Source: Crateriforma spongiae
GTDB lineage: Bacteria > Planctomycetota > Planctomycetia > Pirellulales > Pirellulaceae
Direction: 5' to 3'
DNA length: 64,000 nt
NCBI RefSeq assembly: GCF_012290005.1
Contig: NZ_JAAXMS010000004.1
Location: 496,001-560,000, forward strand
The notes under the pieces: model-generated
Databases searched by the model: none
Seen by the model: only the letters and a program-made list of their open reading frames with translations
Told to the model about the DNA's origin: nothing
Part shown: positions 16,707-25,617 of the stretch, in pieces
How positions within the stretch are numbered: position 1 is the stretch's first letter
Layout: each line of letters begins with the position of its first letter
Translations under genes and position numbers: made by a program

Positions 16707-17169
16707 ACTACTGTACCTCATGCGTCGCAGTGCAATTCCGAGTGAGCCGTAAAGTATCCTAAGCAATCGTTTAAAGCAATTTAGAATCCCCTTCGGAAGA
16801 CTTATCGCCGTCAAACGATCGGTGCTCAGGGCTCGTTGGGTCCCTGCAAGATATGCGTGCGAATCCGCCCAGGAATCCCCTCAAATGGTACTGTAAGGCT
16901 TCGGTCTGCTACTGCCCGGCGGCTCAAAATGTGCACTTTCGGGCTTTTTGGGGGCCCTGGGGATTTAAAAACAAATTTCCAAGTTTGCGGGTGAAACTTG
17001 GGACGAACGGGACAAACGGTGCGAAATCGGGACGATTTGCCGCAGTCCAGCGGTTTGGCCGAAAGCTTTCATCGCCTAGGATTTGGGCACGTCACCGCCC
17101 CACACCGATGTTGATGACACGGACCGGGGCACCCTTGTTCGCTGCACTTTCAAAATAGAATTTCGTCCG
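16707..17169. other. Divergent intergenic region, no gene seen
   Basis: About 460 bases between the zinc-ribbon and phosphatase genes. There is an AT-richer patch (GATTTAAAAACAAATTT) near 16963-16979, which would suit a promoter, but no clear -35/-10 pair. The one open plus-strand frame here (16853-17158) has no protein-like features. Confidence 0.4.
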
Positions 17170-17667
17170 ATGACCAAACGTGTGCTGTTCGTCTGTATGG
17201 GGAACATCTGCCGTTCGCCGGCGGGCGAAGCGGTGATGAAACGTTTCGCCGAAGAATTCGGCCTGGATGTCGAAATCGACTCGGCCGGAACGCACGACTA
17301 CCACGTGGGGAAACCGGCCGATCCACGGATGATGGCTGCGGCGGAGGCTCGTGGCTATTTGCTGACCAGCCGGGCCCGTCAGGTGACCACCGCCGATCTG
17401 CAGCCGGGACGATTCGATTTGGTGCTGGCGATGGACAGCGATAACCACTCGATCTTGCTGGCGATGGCGGACGAAGAAAAATCGCACATCCGTATGTTCG
17501 GCGACTATCTGGACGACAATTGGCCCAAGGATGTCCCGGATCCATACTACGGTGGCGAAGAAGGCTTCGACGAAGTCTTGGACATGCTGGAAGAAGGCTG
17601 TCCGGTCATCCTGCAAACGATGATGGGCGAAAGCATCTTTGACGCGGGTTTTAGCGACGAAGTCTGA
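17170..17667 (+). CDS. Low-molecular-weight protein tyrosine phosphatase
   Basis: A 165-residue phosphatase of the LMW-PTP/arsenate-reductase fold. The P loop is VCMGNICRSP: nucleophile Cys9, Arg15 and Ser16 in a CX5RS arrangement starting right after the first strand, as in the family. The general-acid loop DPYYGG lies near residue 124. Typical length is 150-165. In bacteria these enzymes often oppose tyrosine kinases that control exopolysaccharide export, but no kinase or polysaccharide cluster is adjacent. The start is set at ATG 17170, from which the P loop has the usual distance. The gene is convergent with the GH16 gene. Confidence 0.9.
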   Translation: MTKRVLFVCMGNICRSPAGEAVMKRFAEEFGLDVEIDSAGTHDYHVGKPADPRMMAAAEARGYLLTSRARQVTTADLQPGRFDLVLAMDSDNHSILLAMADEEKSHIRMFGDYLDDNWPKDVPDPYYGGEEGFDEVLDMLEEGCPVILQTMMGESIFDAGFSDEV

Positions 17668-17713
17668 ACCGCCAATTCCAGACGCGATCTGATTCCACAG
17701 CGCAGGGGGCCGT

Positions 17714-17737
17714 CGGCGTTAGCCTAAGCCGCGTTTT
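17714..17737. terminator. Hairpin between convergent genes
   Basis: CGGC-G-TTA pairs with TAA-GCCG around GCC and is followed by CGTTTT on the plus strand. It overlaps the last bases of the GH16 gene. It may terminate the phosphatase transcript or be a dispersed intergenic repeat. Confidence 0.45.
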
Positions 17738-18617
17738 ATCGGTCCCCCGATGGTTCCAATCGCCAGGTCCGAACCCAGTCGTACATCGTGGTGCGGTCGG
17801 CCCGCGATCCGCTTTCGACCAGACCACCATCGGCCGGCAACGGATTCCAGTCGTACGTTTCAATGGCCAACTGAATGAACGCGGGGATGTCATAGTCCAC
17901 CGGCGTCTTGATGGTGTAGGTGTGTTTGCCGTCCAAGAAGAACATGATTTCTTGCGGCGTTTTCCACCAAGCGCCGTAAACGAAAAAGCGATCGCTGTTT
18001 TTGACGTCGGTCGGAACGCTGGCTTGAACCTGGACCTTGTCGGGGTTGTTCTGGTTGGCCCGGTGGATGGCATTGCTGTGAAAGATCTGGTCCCAGTTCT
18101 TGGCCCAAGAATCGGTCAATTCGCTGGTGCGTCCGACGCATTCCTGGATGTCCAGTTCCAGTTTCTTGGCGTGCTTGCCTTTGGTCATCAACCAAAACGT
18201 CGACGACATTTCCGTCCGGTTGGCCTTCATGCGGCATTCAAAGTACTGGCCGGGTTGTCCCTGATGCAGCGACCGAACGATCGCGCCTTGATGCGTGTAC
18301 GTTTCGCCGTGACGCTTGATCGGCTTTTCCAGCTTGCCGACGGTGACTTGCATCATGCCATCGGCGACCGAAACGTTTTCGGCGCGAAACAGCCCCGGCG
18401 CACGCCCGTCCCAACGCCAACCGTTGCCGATCGGGTTGGATTGCCATTTCGTGGCGTCCAGTTCCGTGCCGTCGAAGTCGTCGGACAATTCGACGACCGG
18501 TTGCCATGCTTGGCCCGCCGGTGCGGGGTCTTGCCCGTCCTGAAAAAATGGCTGTTGTGAAAAAGCGATTGGCGACCAAAGGGCCAACGCAAGGACGGTG
18601 CCGGGGAAGCGAAACAT
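17736..18617 (-). CDS. Secreted glycoside hydrolase family 16 (agarase-like)
   Basis: A 293-residue protein with a signal peptide (MFRFPGTVLALALWSPIAFS, about 1-20) and a GH16 beta-jelly-roll. The catalytic signature ExDxxE is ELDIQE (E154 nucleophile, D156, E159 acid/base). The segments DDFDGTELDATKW near 46, WDGRAPGLF near 69, and YGAWW further on are typical of the agarase/porphyranase side of GH16, so a marine algal galactan is the likely substrate; laminarin or carrageenan cannot be excluded. I start at 18617 because this gives the signal peptide; the frame is open to 18764 but would run into the upstream transporter gene. Confidence 0.87.
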   Translation of the reverse strand: MFRFPGTVLALALWSPIAFSQQPFFQDGQDPAPAGQAWQPVVELSDDFDGTELDATKWQSNPIGNGWRWDGRAPGLFRAENVSVADGMMQVTVGKLEKPIKRHGETYTHQGAIVRSLHQGQPGQYFECRMKANRTEMSSTFWLMTKGKHAKKLELDIQECVGRTSELTDSWAKNWDQIFHSNAIHRANQNNPDKVQVQASVPTDVKNSDRFFVYGAWWKTPQEIMFFLDGKHTYTIKTPVDYDIPAFIQLAIETYDWNPLPADGGLVESGSRADRTTMYDWVRTWRLEPSGDR

Positions 18618-18654
18618 GATGTTGAACCGGAGAATGCAAAGGCACGAGAGATGC

Positions 18655-19431
18655 TTAAACGGCGATGCCGCGAAGTGCCCATCCGACGATGTAAGCCAAG
18701 ACGGCTGCGGAACCACCCAGGACCAACGTTTCCAAACCGGACCAGACCCACCACTGTTCGACAAAGCGTGATTTGATCGCGCCGACTAAGAAAAACGCAC
18801 AGCCTGTCATCACGCTACTGACGACGTAGGGTGCCGACAACTCCAGCGGCGTCAACCAAACGGCGACAAATGGAAGCAGCGGGATCAAGCCGACGATTAA
18901 GAATGCGACCATCGTGGTCAGTCCCGCGATCCACGGGGACCGGTACGTCAGGCTGATGCCCATTTCTTCGGCGACCATGGTGTCGATCCACCGCTGTCGG
19001 TCGGATGTGATCACATCGACCGCTCGGTCCAAATCGTTACCGGTGAATCCCTTTTGTGCATAGATTTGACGGATCTCTTCGCGTTCACCGTCTGGATACG
19101 CGTCGATCTCCAAACCTTCGCGAATGCGGGCGCGGTCACGCAACTGGCCTTCGACACGCGTGCCCATGTAATTGCTGGCCGCCATGCTGAATCCGTCACC
19201 GATCAAGTTGGCCAAGCCCAGGATGATCACGATCGTCGACGACAGTTCCGCGCCGGCGACGCCCGACACGACGGCGAACGTGGTCACGGTGCCGTCGATC
19301 GCGCCATAGATAAAGTCGGGCAGATAGTCCGGCTTGTGTCCCGCACGCAAACGTTTGCCGATCAGCTCGGACGTGTGGGTGGCGGCCAAGTGTTCGGGCG
19401 ACAACGATGGTTTGGCCGGCGGCTGGTTCAT
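18655..19431 (-). CDS. VIT1/CCC1-family metal transporter
   Basis: A 258-residue membrane protein of the VIT1/CCC1 family, which moves Fe2+ or Mn2+ (usually by proton antiport) out of the cytosol. Five hydrophobic segments can be drawn: near 42-62 (IYGAIDGTVTTFAVVSGVAG), 66-90 (with GLANLIGDGFSMAASNY, the conserved polar membrane segment), and three in the last 100 residues. Between them is a cytoplasmic helical region rich in Glu and Asp (EGLEIDAYPDGEREEI), where the family binds metal. It lies 5 bases past the quinone reductase gene on the same strand, so the two are probably co-transcribed. Confidence 0.85.
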   Translation of the reverse strand: MNQPPAKPSLSPEHLAATHTSELIGKRLRAGHKPDYLPDFIYGAIDGTVTTFAVVSGVAGAELSSTIVIILGLANLIGDGFSMAASNYMGTRVEGQLRDRARIREGLEIDAYPDGEREEIRQIYAQKGFTGNDLDRAVDVITSDRQRWIDTMVAEEMGISLTYRSPWIAGLTTMVAFLIVGLIPLLPFVAVWLTPLELSAPYVVSSVMTGCAFFLVGAIKSRFVEQWWVWSGLETLVLGGSAAVLAYIVGWALRGIAV

Positions 19432-19436
19432 GATTG

Positions 19437-20429
19437 CTAGACCTTCACGACGATCTTTCCGGTCAGATTGCCTTTTCCGTGAAGCGTGGCTTCTTCTTGC
19501 AATCGATGGGCGTCAGCGGCCTGCTGCAGCGGGAACGTGGCACCGATGTTGGCTTTCAGACGACCGTCGTCCATCCATTGATTGATCTGGTCGGCCGCTT
19601 TGCGCAGCTCCAGCGGCGTGCCTTTGAACATCACAAATCCGTGCAGGCTGCATTCCTTGACGTAAAACGGACCGACGGGAAACTCCGGTCGCGCGTCACG
19701 GCCGGCCATCAAGACCATCCGGCCTCGTTCAGCCAGCATGCCGACGGCGGCATCAAAGTCGGGCTCGCGGCGGGTTTCCCACATCACGTTCACACCGGCG
19801 GGGGCGGCCTGCATCACCGCTTCGGTGATCGATTGTTTCTGATAGTTGATCACCACGTCGGCACCGTAGTCGGCCGCACGCTGTGCTTTTTCGTCCGATC
19901 CCGCGGTGGTGATCACCGTGGCCCCGGCGATCTTGGCCATTTGCACGACCATCGAACCGACACCACCGCTGCCGCCGATGACCAACACGGTTTCTCCGGG
20001 TTCCAAGTGGGCTTCGCGAAACAATCCCAAGTGGGCGGTGATGCCGACCAGGGCGACCGATGCGATTTCGTCACTGGTGACCGAATCGGGTGTGGGGTAG
20101 CACCACTGTGCGTCCACGGCGATCTGCTGGGCGAAAGTGCCCTGGCGTCCGACCAGACCTTGGTTGGTGCACCAGACGCGGTCGCCGACGTTGAAGTCCT
20201 TGACTCCGTCGCCCAGTGCGGCGACCGTCCCGGCGGCATCGCATCCGGGAAAGTAAGGGTCGGGCAGCTCGGCGGCGATCACTCCGGACCGCACGTAGGT
20301 GTCGATCGGATTCACACTGGCCGCTTCGACATCGATCACGATTTGGCCGGGGGCGGCCTGTGGCGATGGGACGTCTTCGATCTGAATGACATCAGGGGCA
20401 CCGGTCCGTCGGACGCAAGCGGCTTTCAT
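19437..20429 (-). CDS. Quinone reductase, zinc-independent MDR family
   Basis: A 330-residue medium-chain dehydrogenase/reductase of the NADPH:quinone oxidoreductase type. The N-terminal catalytic domain has ASVNPIDTYVRSG (37-49) and PYFPGCDAAGTV (58-69); the Rossmann motif is IGGSGGVGSM (151-160) and the NADPH-side segment is GADVVINYQ. The zinc-binding cysteines of alcohol dehydrogenases are absent, as in quinone reductases. The actual substrate could be a quinone or another alpha,beta-unsaturated carbonyl. It is first in a probable two-gene unit with the VIT-type transporter. Confidence 0.85.
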   Translation of the reverse strand: MKAACVRRTGAPDVIQIEDVPSPQAAPGQIVIDVEAASVNPIDTYVRSGVIAAELPDPYFPGCDAAGTVAALGDGVKDFNVGDRVWCTNQGLVGRQGTFAQQIAVDAQWCYPTPDSVTSDEIASVALVGITAHLGLFREAHLEPGETVLVIGGSGGVGSMVVQMAKIAGATVITTAGSDEKAQRAADYGADVVINYQKQSITEAVMQAAPAGVNVMWETRREPDFDAAVGMLAERGRMVLMAGRDARPEFPVGPFYVKECSLHGFVMFKGTPLELRKAADQINQWMDDGRLKANIGATFPLQQAADAHRLQEEATLHGKGNLTGKIVVKV

Positions 20430-20639
20430 GGAGCAGACTTTCGTGTCGTGGGGTTTTCAGGGAACAATGCGATCGGCAACTTGGGTTGGGCCAACAGTAT
20501 CGCCGAACAGGATGGTTTCATGTTCGGCGAATCGCATCGGAAAGAAAACCCCGCGACAAGTCGACCGCCAGACGGCCGGCGCAGGTGATCTAAAGCGGTC
20601 GAGGCGGCGGGAAAAAGCAGCAGCCCGTCGATCACCGCA

Positions 20640-22130
20640 TCAGTCGATCGAATCGCGTTGTTCGTCCTTTGGTGGCGGAGGCGGCATGGGACCGCCGCGA
20701 CCTGGACCACCACCACCGCCGCTGCCACGGCGTCCACCACCGAAGCTGCGTCGACGCTGGGTACGTGAGATTTCTTCTTGAATCTTCTCGGGTTCAGAAA
20801 GATCCAAACGCATCCGTTGATAGTCGCTCATCATCTGGTAGCGCTGCAGCGGCGTGGATCGTCCGTCGTCCATCGATCGACGTAGCGCCGATTCGGCCCA
20901 CAGCAATAGCACCGACGCACGCAGCATCGGATCGTCGCCGGCCAAGATGTCCAGGTTTTCCGCATCCTTGGTCGGGATCCAAAACTCCAGCATCTCGAAT
21001 TCTTGGTCGGTCAACTTCGGCGCGCCGTCGTTGCGTTCGAATCCGGGCGGAGCATCGCTGACGATTTCCCACAACAGGATTCGATCGATGTGTTCTCGCA
21101 CGAACGGTGGCAGATCATCGGCTTGCAATCGGCGGTCGCGGTACAACGATGTGGCGCTTTCAGGATCGCTCAGGCGTTCTTCCAAGATGATCGAAAGCCC
21201 CGTGTTCAAGATGTCCACGGTTTCTTCGTTCAACATCCACGCACTTTGTCGTTGAATGCGTTGGTTGCTGTACGCGATGGCTTCATCGATTGCGTCGCGG
21301 CGTTTGGATTCGATTTCAACGGCGTCGCCGGGATCCGAAACTTCGGGCGATTCGATCGCATCGATCTGTGACGGCGGCAAGGTGGCTTTCCACAGCGAAT
21401 AGTCACGCATCGTTTGCAGCAAACGCTGGGCGTCGGTCTGCAGGGCCACAGTATCTGCGAACTCGCGTAAGGATTCCTGGCGTGACGGGTCGAAATTGCG
21501 GAAGCTGTCCCAGTTAGCCGCCAAGTGACCGGCGACTGGTCCCGGCAATTCCGCCAACGCAGTCTTTCGCTGTTCGGTCGACAGTTCCGACAGGCCCGTG
21601 TCGATCGGTTCGATCGCTTGGATCTCCTTCAACTTGATGATCACATCCTGCCAAGCGTCCATGCCAGCCAATTGACGCATCAGATTCAAATCGTCGCCGT
21701 CCAAGTACGCGTCCAAATCTTCAACGATCGTCAGATCATCCAATTGCCGATTCAGCATGGCGGTGCGTCGCCACTGGACCGCGGCGTAACCCATCGTCGC
21801 GGTCAACAGACAACCTAGCGCCACGAAGACGGCGATGGGGACGCGTTGATACCAAGCCGGTTTCTTACCGCCGGCCCGCATCACGTCGGTGACGACCATT
21901 TCCATCGTCGTTTCGACCAGTTTTTCGTTGGGCGTCACGTCGGGTAGATCGTCCAGCATGTCCCAGCCGCGCTGCAGGTCATGCAACCGGGTGCGCAGAT
22001 CGGCATCGTTGATCAGACGATGCTCCAGAGCGTCGCGATCTTGTGGCCCCAGTTCGCCGTCCAGGTAGGCGACCAGTTGTTCGTCGTCGGGATCGACCGG
22101 CGTGTCGTCGGTCAAAATTTGAGTGCTCAT
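20640..22130 (-). CDS. Putative anti-sigma factor with a long C-terminal extension
   Basis: A 496-residue protein translationally coupled to the ECF sigma gene (stop and start share one base in TGATG). The N-terminus (about 13-65: LVAYLDGELGPQDRDALEHRL) resembles the cytoplasmic sigma-binding domain of anti-sigma factors, but has no zinc-ligand cysteines. One membrane segment follows (about 97-118, VPIAVFVALGCLLTATMGYA). The remaining 375 residues are helical and unrecognised, ending in a Gly-rich and Pro-rich tail (RRGSGGGGGPGRGG). Typical anti-sigma factors are 150-250 residues, so the periplasmic part is unusually large and may be the sensor. The role is inferred from gene order and topology. 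Confidence 0.7.
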   Translation of the reverse strand: MSTQILTDDTPVDPDDEQLVAYLDGELGPQDRDALEHRLINDADLRTRLHDLQRGWDMLDDLPDVTPNEKLVETTMEMVVTDVMRAGGKKPAWYQRVPIAVFVALGCLLTATMGYAAVQWRRTAMLNRQLDDLTIVEDLDAYLDGDDLNLMRQLAGMDAWQDVIIKLKEIQAIEPIDTGLSELSTEQRKTALAELPGPVAGHLAANWDSFRNFDPSRQESLREFADTVALQTDAQRLLQTMRDYSLWKATLPPSQIDAIESPEVSDPGDAVEIESKRRDAIDEAIAYSNQRIQRQSAWMLNEETVDILNTGLSIILEERLSDPESATSLYRDRRLQADDLPPFVREHIDRILLWEIVSDAPPGFERNDGAPKLTDQEFEMLEFWIPTKDAENLDILAGDDPMLRASVLLLWAESALRRSMDDGRSTPLQRYQMMSDYQRMRLDLSEPEKIQEEISRTQRRRSFGGGRRGSGGGGGPGRGGPMPPPPPKDEQRDSID

Positions 22131-22756
22131 CACTTCGGCTCCTGTGGCAGGACGCCTGCGTCGATGTAGGGCTGAAGCAGTTCTTTCAGATTGACTCGCG
22201 CGCGGCTGAGCAACGACTTGACCGCCTTGGCCGACATGCCCATGGCTTCGGCGATCTCGGCATAGCTGAGGTTTTCAAAACGCGACAGCATCAGAGCCAT
22301 GCGTTGGCGTTCCCCCAGACTTTCGATGGCCGCACGAACGATCTCGGCTCGTTCGCCTTTTTCCACCATGCGTGCGGGCATCAATCCGCTGGCGTCGGCT
22401 GCGGTCCCGGCCAACAGCGTCGCCGGTTGATCGGGCTGGTCGGGCAGGGGGGCGTCGATCTCGCTGACCTCTTGGCGTCGTCCGGCGGACCGATTCGCGT
22501 TCCGTGCGACGTTCCCCGCGATCGTGTACAGCCACGTGGCAAACTTCGCGCCCGGTTGGTAGCGATGGCGGGCACGATAGACCCGCAGAAAAGTCTCCTG
22601 CGCCAGGTCTTCGGCCATTCCCTTGGGGCCCATGTGCTGCATCATTCGCACCAAACGTGTTTGGTAACGTCGCACCAACGTTTCAAACGCCGCCGCATCG
22701 TCTTCCTTCACGCGCATCATCAGGCGAACGTCCGGATCGGACTGCTGATAACGCAT
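22130..22756 (-). CDS. ECF-type RNA polymerase sigma factor
   Basis: A 208-residue sigma-70 family protein with only regions 2 and 4. Region 2 spans about 20-90 (AFETLVRRYQ, EDLAQETFLRVYRARHRY, FATWLYTIAGNVARN). Region 4 spans about 140-200 (SLGERQRMALMLSRFENLSY, then AEIAEAMGMSAKAVKSLLSRAR). Between them is a 40-residue linker. ATG 22756 is chosen; a TTG at 22780 with GGGGAT just upstream is an alternative giving 8 more residues. The next gene overlaps its stop codon and encodes the likely membrane anti-sigma factor. The controlled genes cannot be told from the sequence. Confidence 0.93.
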   Translation of the reverse strand: MRYQQSDPDVRLMMRVKEDDAAAFETLVRRYQTRLVRMMQHMGPKGMAEDLAQETFLRVYRARHRYQPGAKFATWLYTIAGNVARNANRSAGRRQEVSEIDAPLPDQPDQPATLLAGTAADASGLMPARMVEKGERAEIVRAAIESLGERQRMALMLSRFENLSYAEIAEAMGMSAKAVKSLLSRARVNLKELLQPYIDAGVLPQEPK

Positions 22757-23064
22757 CGCGGTGGACGGGCTGACGATCAAGCGATCCCCGCTTTGGTCGG
22801 CGGCAATGGGTGAAAAGGACGACGTGTATTCTATCCTGATTCAACCACGGCCAAGAGAGGAGGTTCCGGTCGCCGGGGGGATGATTCGGCGATTCACAAT
22901 GATGGGAGAATTGGGGGGCTGGTGGTTTTGGACAGGTGTTGAGGGCGGGACGGGTGTGTTGAAGTTCCGCTTCTACCCGAGGCAGTGGTTTTCTGGGTTA
23001 CCAGAAAGCGTCGGGTTACCAGAAAAACGCAACTTCAAAAGGCGACGATGGGTGAGCCGCATGA
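22757..23064. other. Upstream region of the sigma gene, no gene seen
   Basis: About 300 bases between the sigma-factor start and the 119-bp repeats. A plus-strand frame crosses it but runs on into the repeats and encodes nothing protein-like. No promoter can be assigned with confidence. Confidence 0.4.
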
Positions 23065-23418
23065 CGCTAGCCGCGGGTTGGGACGTTTCGCCACCACAGC
23101 CCGACGTAACCGTGATCGGATGAGGAATGAGAGACGCGATTGCAGGTGCGGACGCTACTTTCGCGGAGCGAAAGGCGACTTTGCGCTAGCCGCGGGTCGG
23201 GGTGTTTCGCCACCACAGCCCCACGTAACCGTGATCGGCTGAGGAATGAGAGACGCGATTGCAGGTGCGGACGCTACTTTCGCGGAGCGAAAGGCGACTT
23301 TGCGCTAGCCGCGGGTCGGAATGTTTCGCCACCACAGCCCGACGTAACCGTGATCGGCTGAGGAATGAGAGACGCGATCCAAGGTGCGGACGCTACTTTC
23401 GCGGAGCGAAAAGCGACG
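23065..23418. repeat. Three tandem copies of a 119-bp repeat
   Basis: The units start at 23065, 23184 and 23303, each beginning CGCTAGCCGCGGGT; the third diverges after about 116 bases. Each contains the small hairpin TTTCGC-GGA-GCGAAA and the block GAGGAATGAGAGACGCGAT. Copies differ at only a few positions. The array ends seven bases before the stop codon of the kinase gene. The short open frames across the units repeat each other and are not genes. Confidence 0.95.
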
Positions 23419-23424
23419 ATGGCG

Positions 23425-25617
23425 TTACGTGGTCGCCGCGCCGATCGGAATCAACACGCCGTAGATTTCGATCACCTTTTGCTCGTCATCGAACAACGGT
23501 TGACCGCGTGCGATCGCGGGTCGATAGGCACGCTGATTGACGGGCAGCATTTTTTCAACATCGCCGATCGTCCCCTGACGCAAATTGATTTCAAACGCCG
23601 TCCCACTTTCGACCGATTGCTTGACGGCTTCACGCAGGTGCGGTGAATCATCCGGATGGATCGTCGACAGGTAAGCTTCGAACGACAGCGGTCCGCTGCG
23701 GACGTCACGGCCGACCAAGCGGAACGTCTCCTCGCTCCAACTAATTTCTTCGGTCATCACGTTGAAGCCCCAAGTCCCCAAACCGGCCAAACGCTGGAGA
23801 TCACGCAGACGACAACGACTTTGACGCAGCGCATTTTCGGCGTCTTTGCGCAGCGAGATGTCACGGATCGTCGACATCACGACCTTTTCGTCGCCCAATT
23901 CGATTGATCTAGCGCTGATCAACACGTGGATCTCCGAACCGTCACGCCGCAAAAACACCGCTTCGAAGTTGTCGACCTTGCCGGATTTCTGCAGTCGTCG
24001 AAAAAATTCGCGACGTTTTTCGGGACACTTGTAAATCTGAAGCTCGGGCATCCGCGCGCCGACGATCTGGCTGACGTCATAGCCCAGCAGAGTCAGGAAC
24101 GCTTCGTTCGCCTCCAAAACTTCGCCGTCGGTGATGCGGACCAACAAACCGGCTTCGGGTGACCGCGTGAACAAAGCCGAATAACGGGCTTCGCGGTCGG
24201 CCTGGTCGTTGCGCAGGTCACGTTGGCGACGCAAACGCATCGCGACTTCCGATTCACCGTCGCCGCAGGATTCGTACAGCGAAATGGCCAAGTCCAGGTC
24301 GCCGTTGGATGCGGCGATTGATGCGAATTGTCGGTGCAGTTCGGTCTGGGCGCGATGCGCACGTTTGTTGCCCGGCCACGCCTGGACCGCTTCGTTCAAA
24401 ATGGCATCGGCCAAACGGTACGGTTCATATGAACGCTTTCCTTGCTCCGGTGCATTGTCTTGTGCGTCGTGCAGGATCTGTTCGGCGCGACGGACCAGCG
24501 AAACACTTTGGCGATGAACCTGATAGTCTTCGATCGCGCTGATGAAAGCTTCGATGCCCTGGTGGCGGTCTGCGGGGCGAGTCGCCATCGCTTGCATGGC
24601 AACGTCCATCAGTTCGCCTTCGACGTCGGTCGGGCGAATGACATTGTTGGCCGCCGCGTGGATGCACGCCAACAGCGTTTCCCCGTGGTGCGGTGCTTGG
24701 CCGGTCAAGATTTGGAACAGCACCGCGCCCAACAAGTAGACGTCGGTCTGGAAACTGACTTTTGACGTGTCGCCCATCGCCAATTCGGGGGCCATGTAGG
24801 CGGGCGTGCCGCCGATGGTGGAATCGATTTCGCGGTCGATCCTATCGGTCGGACCGTGGCTGATCGCCAGCCCCCAGTCGGCCAACAAGACTTCGCCGAA
24901 ACGACCCAACATCACGTTTTCGGGTTTGATGTCGCGGTGCACCAGCCCGCGGGAGTGGGCGTATCGGATCGCGTCGGCCACGCGCAGCAGGACACGCAGG
25001 TTTTCTTCGATCGACATGTCCGCGATCTGTTGGTCCCAACTGGAACCGTCGACGCGTTTCATCGAATAGAACAGGCGGCCTTGGTCGTCCATGCACAGTT
25101 CGTGCAGGGCGATCACATTGGGGTGATCCAGCCCGCCGATCACGCGAGCTTCGGTGACAAAGCGTTCGCGCGATTGCGTGTCACGGCTCAGGTCATCCCG
25201 CAATTGCTTGACGGCGACTTCGCGATCGATCGCGCGTTGGTGTGCTTGGTAGACGATGCCCGTTCCGCCGCTGCCCAATTTTCCGACCAAACGGTATTCG
25301 GCGTCGTGGCGTTTGCCTTGTTCCAGTGTGGCGACCCGGCGGATGGGGACGTTGTTTTCCGCTTGGGATCGGATGAACTGTCCGATGTCGAACGGATCGG
25401 TCGATGGGTTGGCGGCCGCACCCTCGGGCATGATGTGCGTTTCGGTGTGATCGGCCGCATCACCGGTGCGTTGCCATGCCGGGTGAGAAAATGTCGGGTT
25501 GGTGGCGACGAAGGACAGTGAAACCGTTTTGGAATCGGCGGGCATTGATGCCAGACGATCCGAAAGGTTTTGGTCGGCGATGATCGTCTGCAGCAGATTG
25601 CCACTCACGGTGGTCAT
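23425..25617 (-). CDS. Ser/Thr protein kinase fused to two PAS domains
   Basis: A 730-residue protein. Residues about 108-385 are a Hanks-type kinase: glycine loop GSGGTG (115-120), lysine in VAVKQL (K137), HRDIKPEN (catalytic D229), DWG in place of DFG (D247) and APEL; all key residues are present, so it should be active. A helical region (about 390-470, TPR-like) links to a first PAS domain (about 480-595, with EANEAFLTLLGYD and the PAC-like VVMSTIRDISLRK) and a second one (about 620-725). No histidine kinase, cyclase or receiver follows, so the PAS domains probably sense a signal for the kinase. No membrane segment is seen. It overlaps uvrA by four bases (ATGA). Confidence 0.88.
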   Translation of the reverse strand: MTTVSGNLLQTIIADQNLSDRLASMPADSKTVSLSFVATNPTFSHPAWQRTGDAADHTETHIMPEGAAANPSTDPFDIGQFIRSQAENNVPIRRVATLEQGKRHDAEYRLVGKLGSGGTGIVYQAHQRAIDREVAVKQLRDDLSRDTQSRERFVTEARVIGGLDHPNVIALHELCMDDQGRLFYSMKRVDGSSWDQQIADMSIEENLRVLLRVADAIRYAHSRGLVHRDIKPENVMLGRFGEVLLADWGLAISHGPTDRIDREIDSTIGGTPAYMAPELAMGDTSKVSFQTDVYLLGAVLFQILTGQAPHHGETLLACIHAAANNVIRPTDVEGELMDVAMQAMATRPADRHQGIEAFISAIEDYQVHRQSVSLVRRAEQILHDAQDNAPEQGKRSYEPYRLADAILNEAVQAWPGNKRAHRAQTELHRQFASIAASNGDLDLAISLYESCGDGESEVAMRLRRQRDLRNDQADREARYSALFTRSPEAGLLVRITDGEVLEANEAFLTLLGYDVSQIVGARMPELQIYKCPEKRREFFRRLQKSGKVDNFEAVFLRRDGSEIHVLISARSIELGDEKVVMSTIRDISLRKDAENALRQSRCRLRDLQRLAGLGTWGFNVMTEEISWSEETFRLVGRDVRSGPLSFEAYLSTIHPDDSPHLREAVKQSVESGTAFEINLRQGTIGDVEKMLPVNQRAYRPAIARGQPLFDDEQKVIEIYGVLIPIGAATT

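Noticed and set aside
22985-23361. Series of similar small frames across the 119-bp repeats
   Set aside because: They are the same repeat read again and again, start inside repeat units, and have no ribosome-binding sites or recognisable domains.
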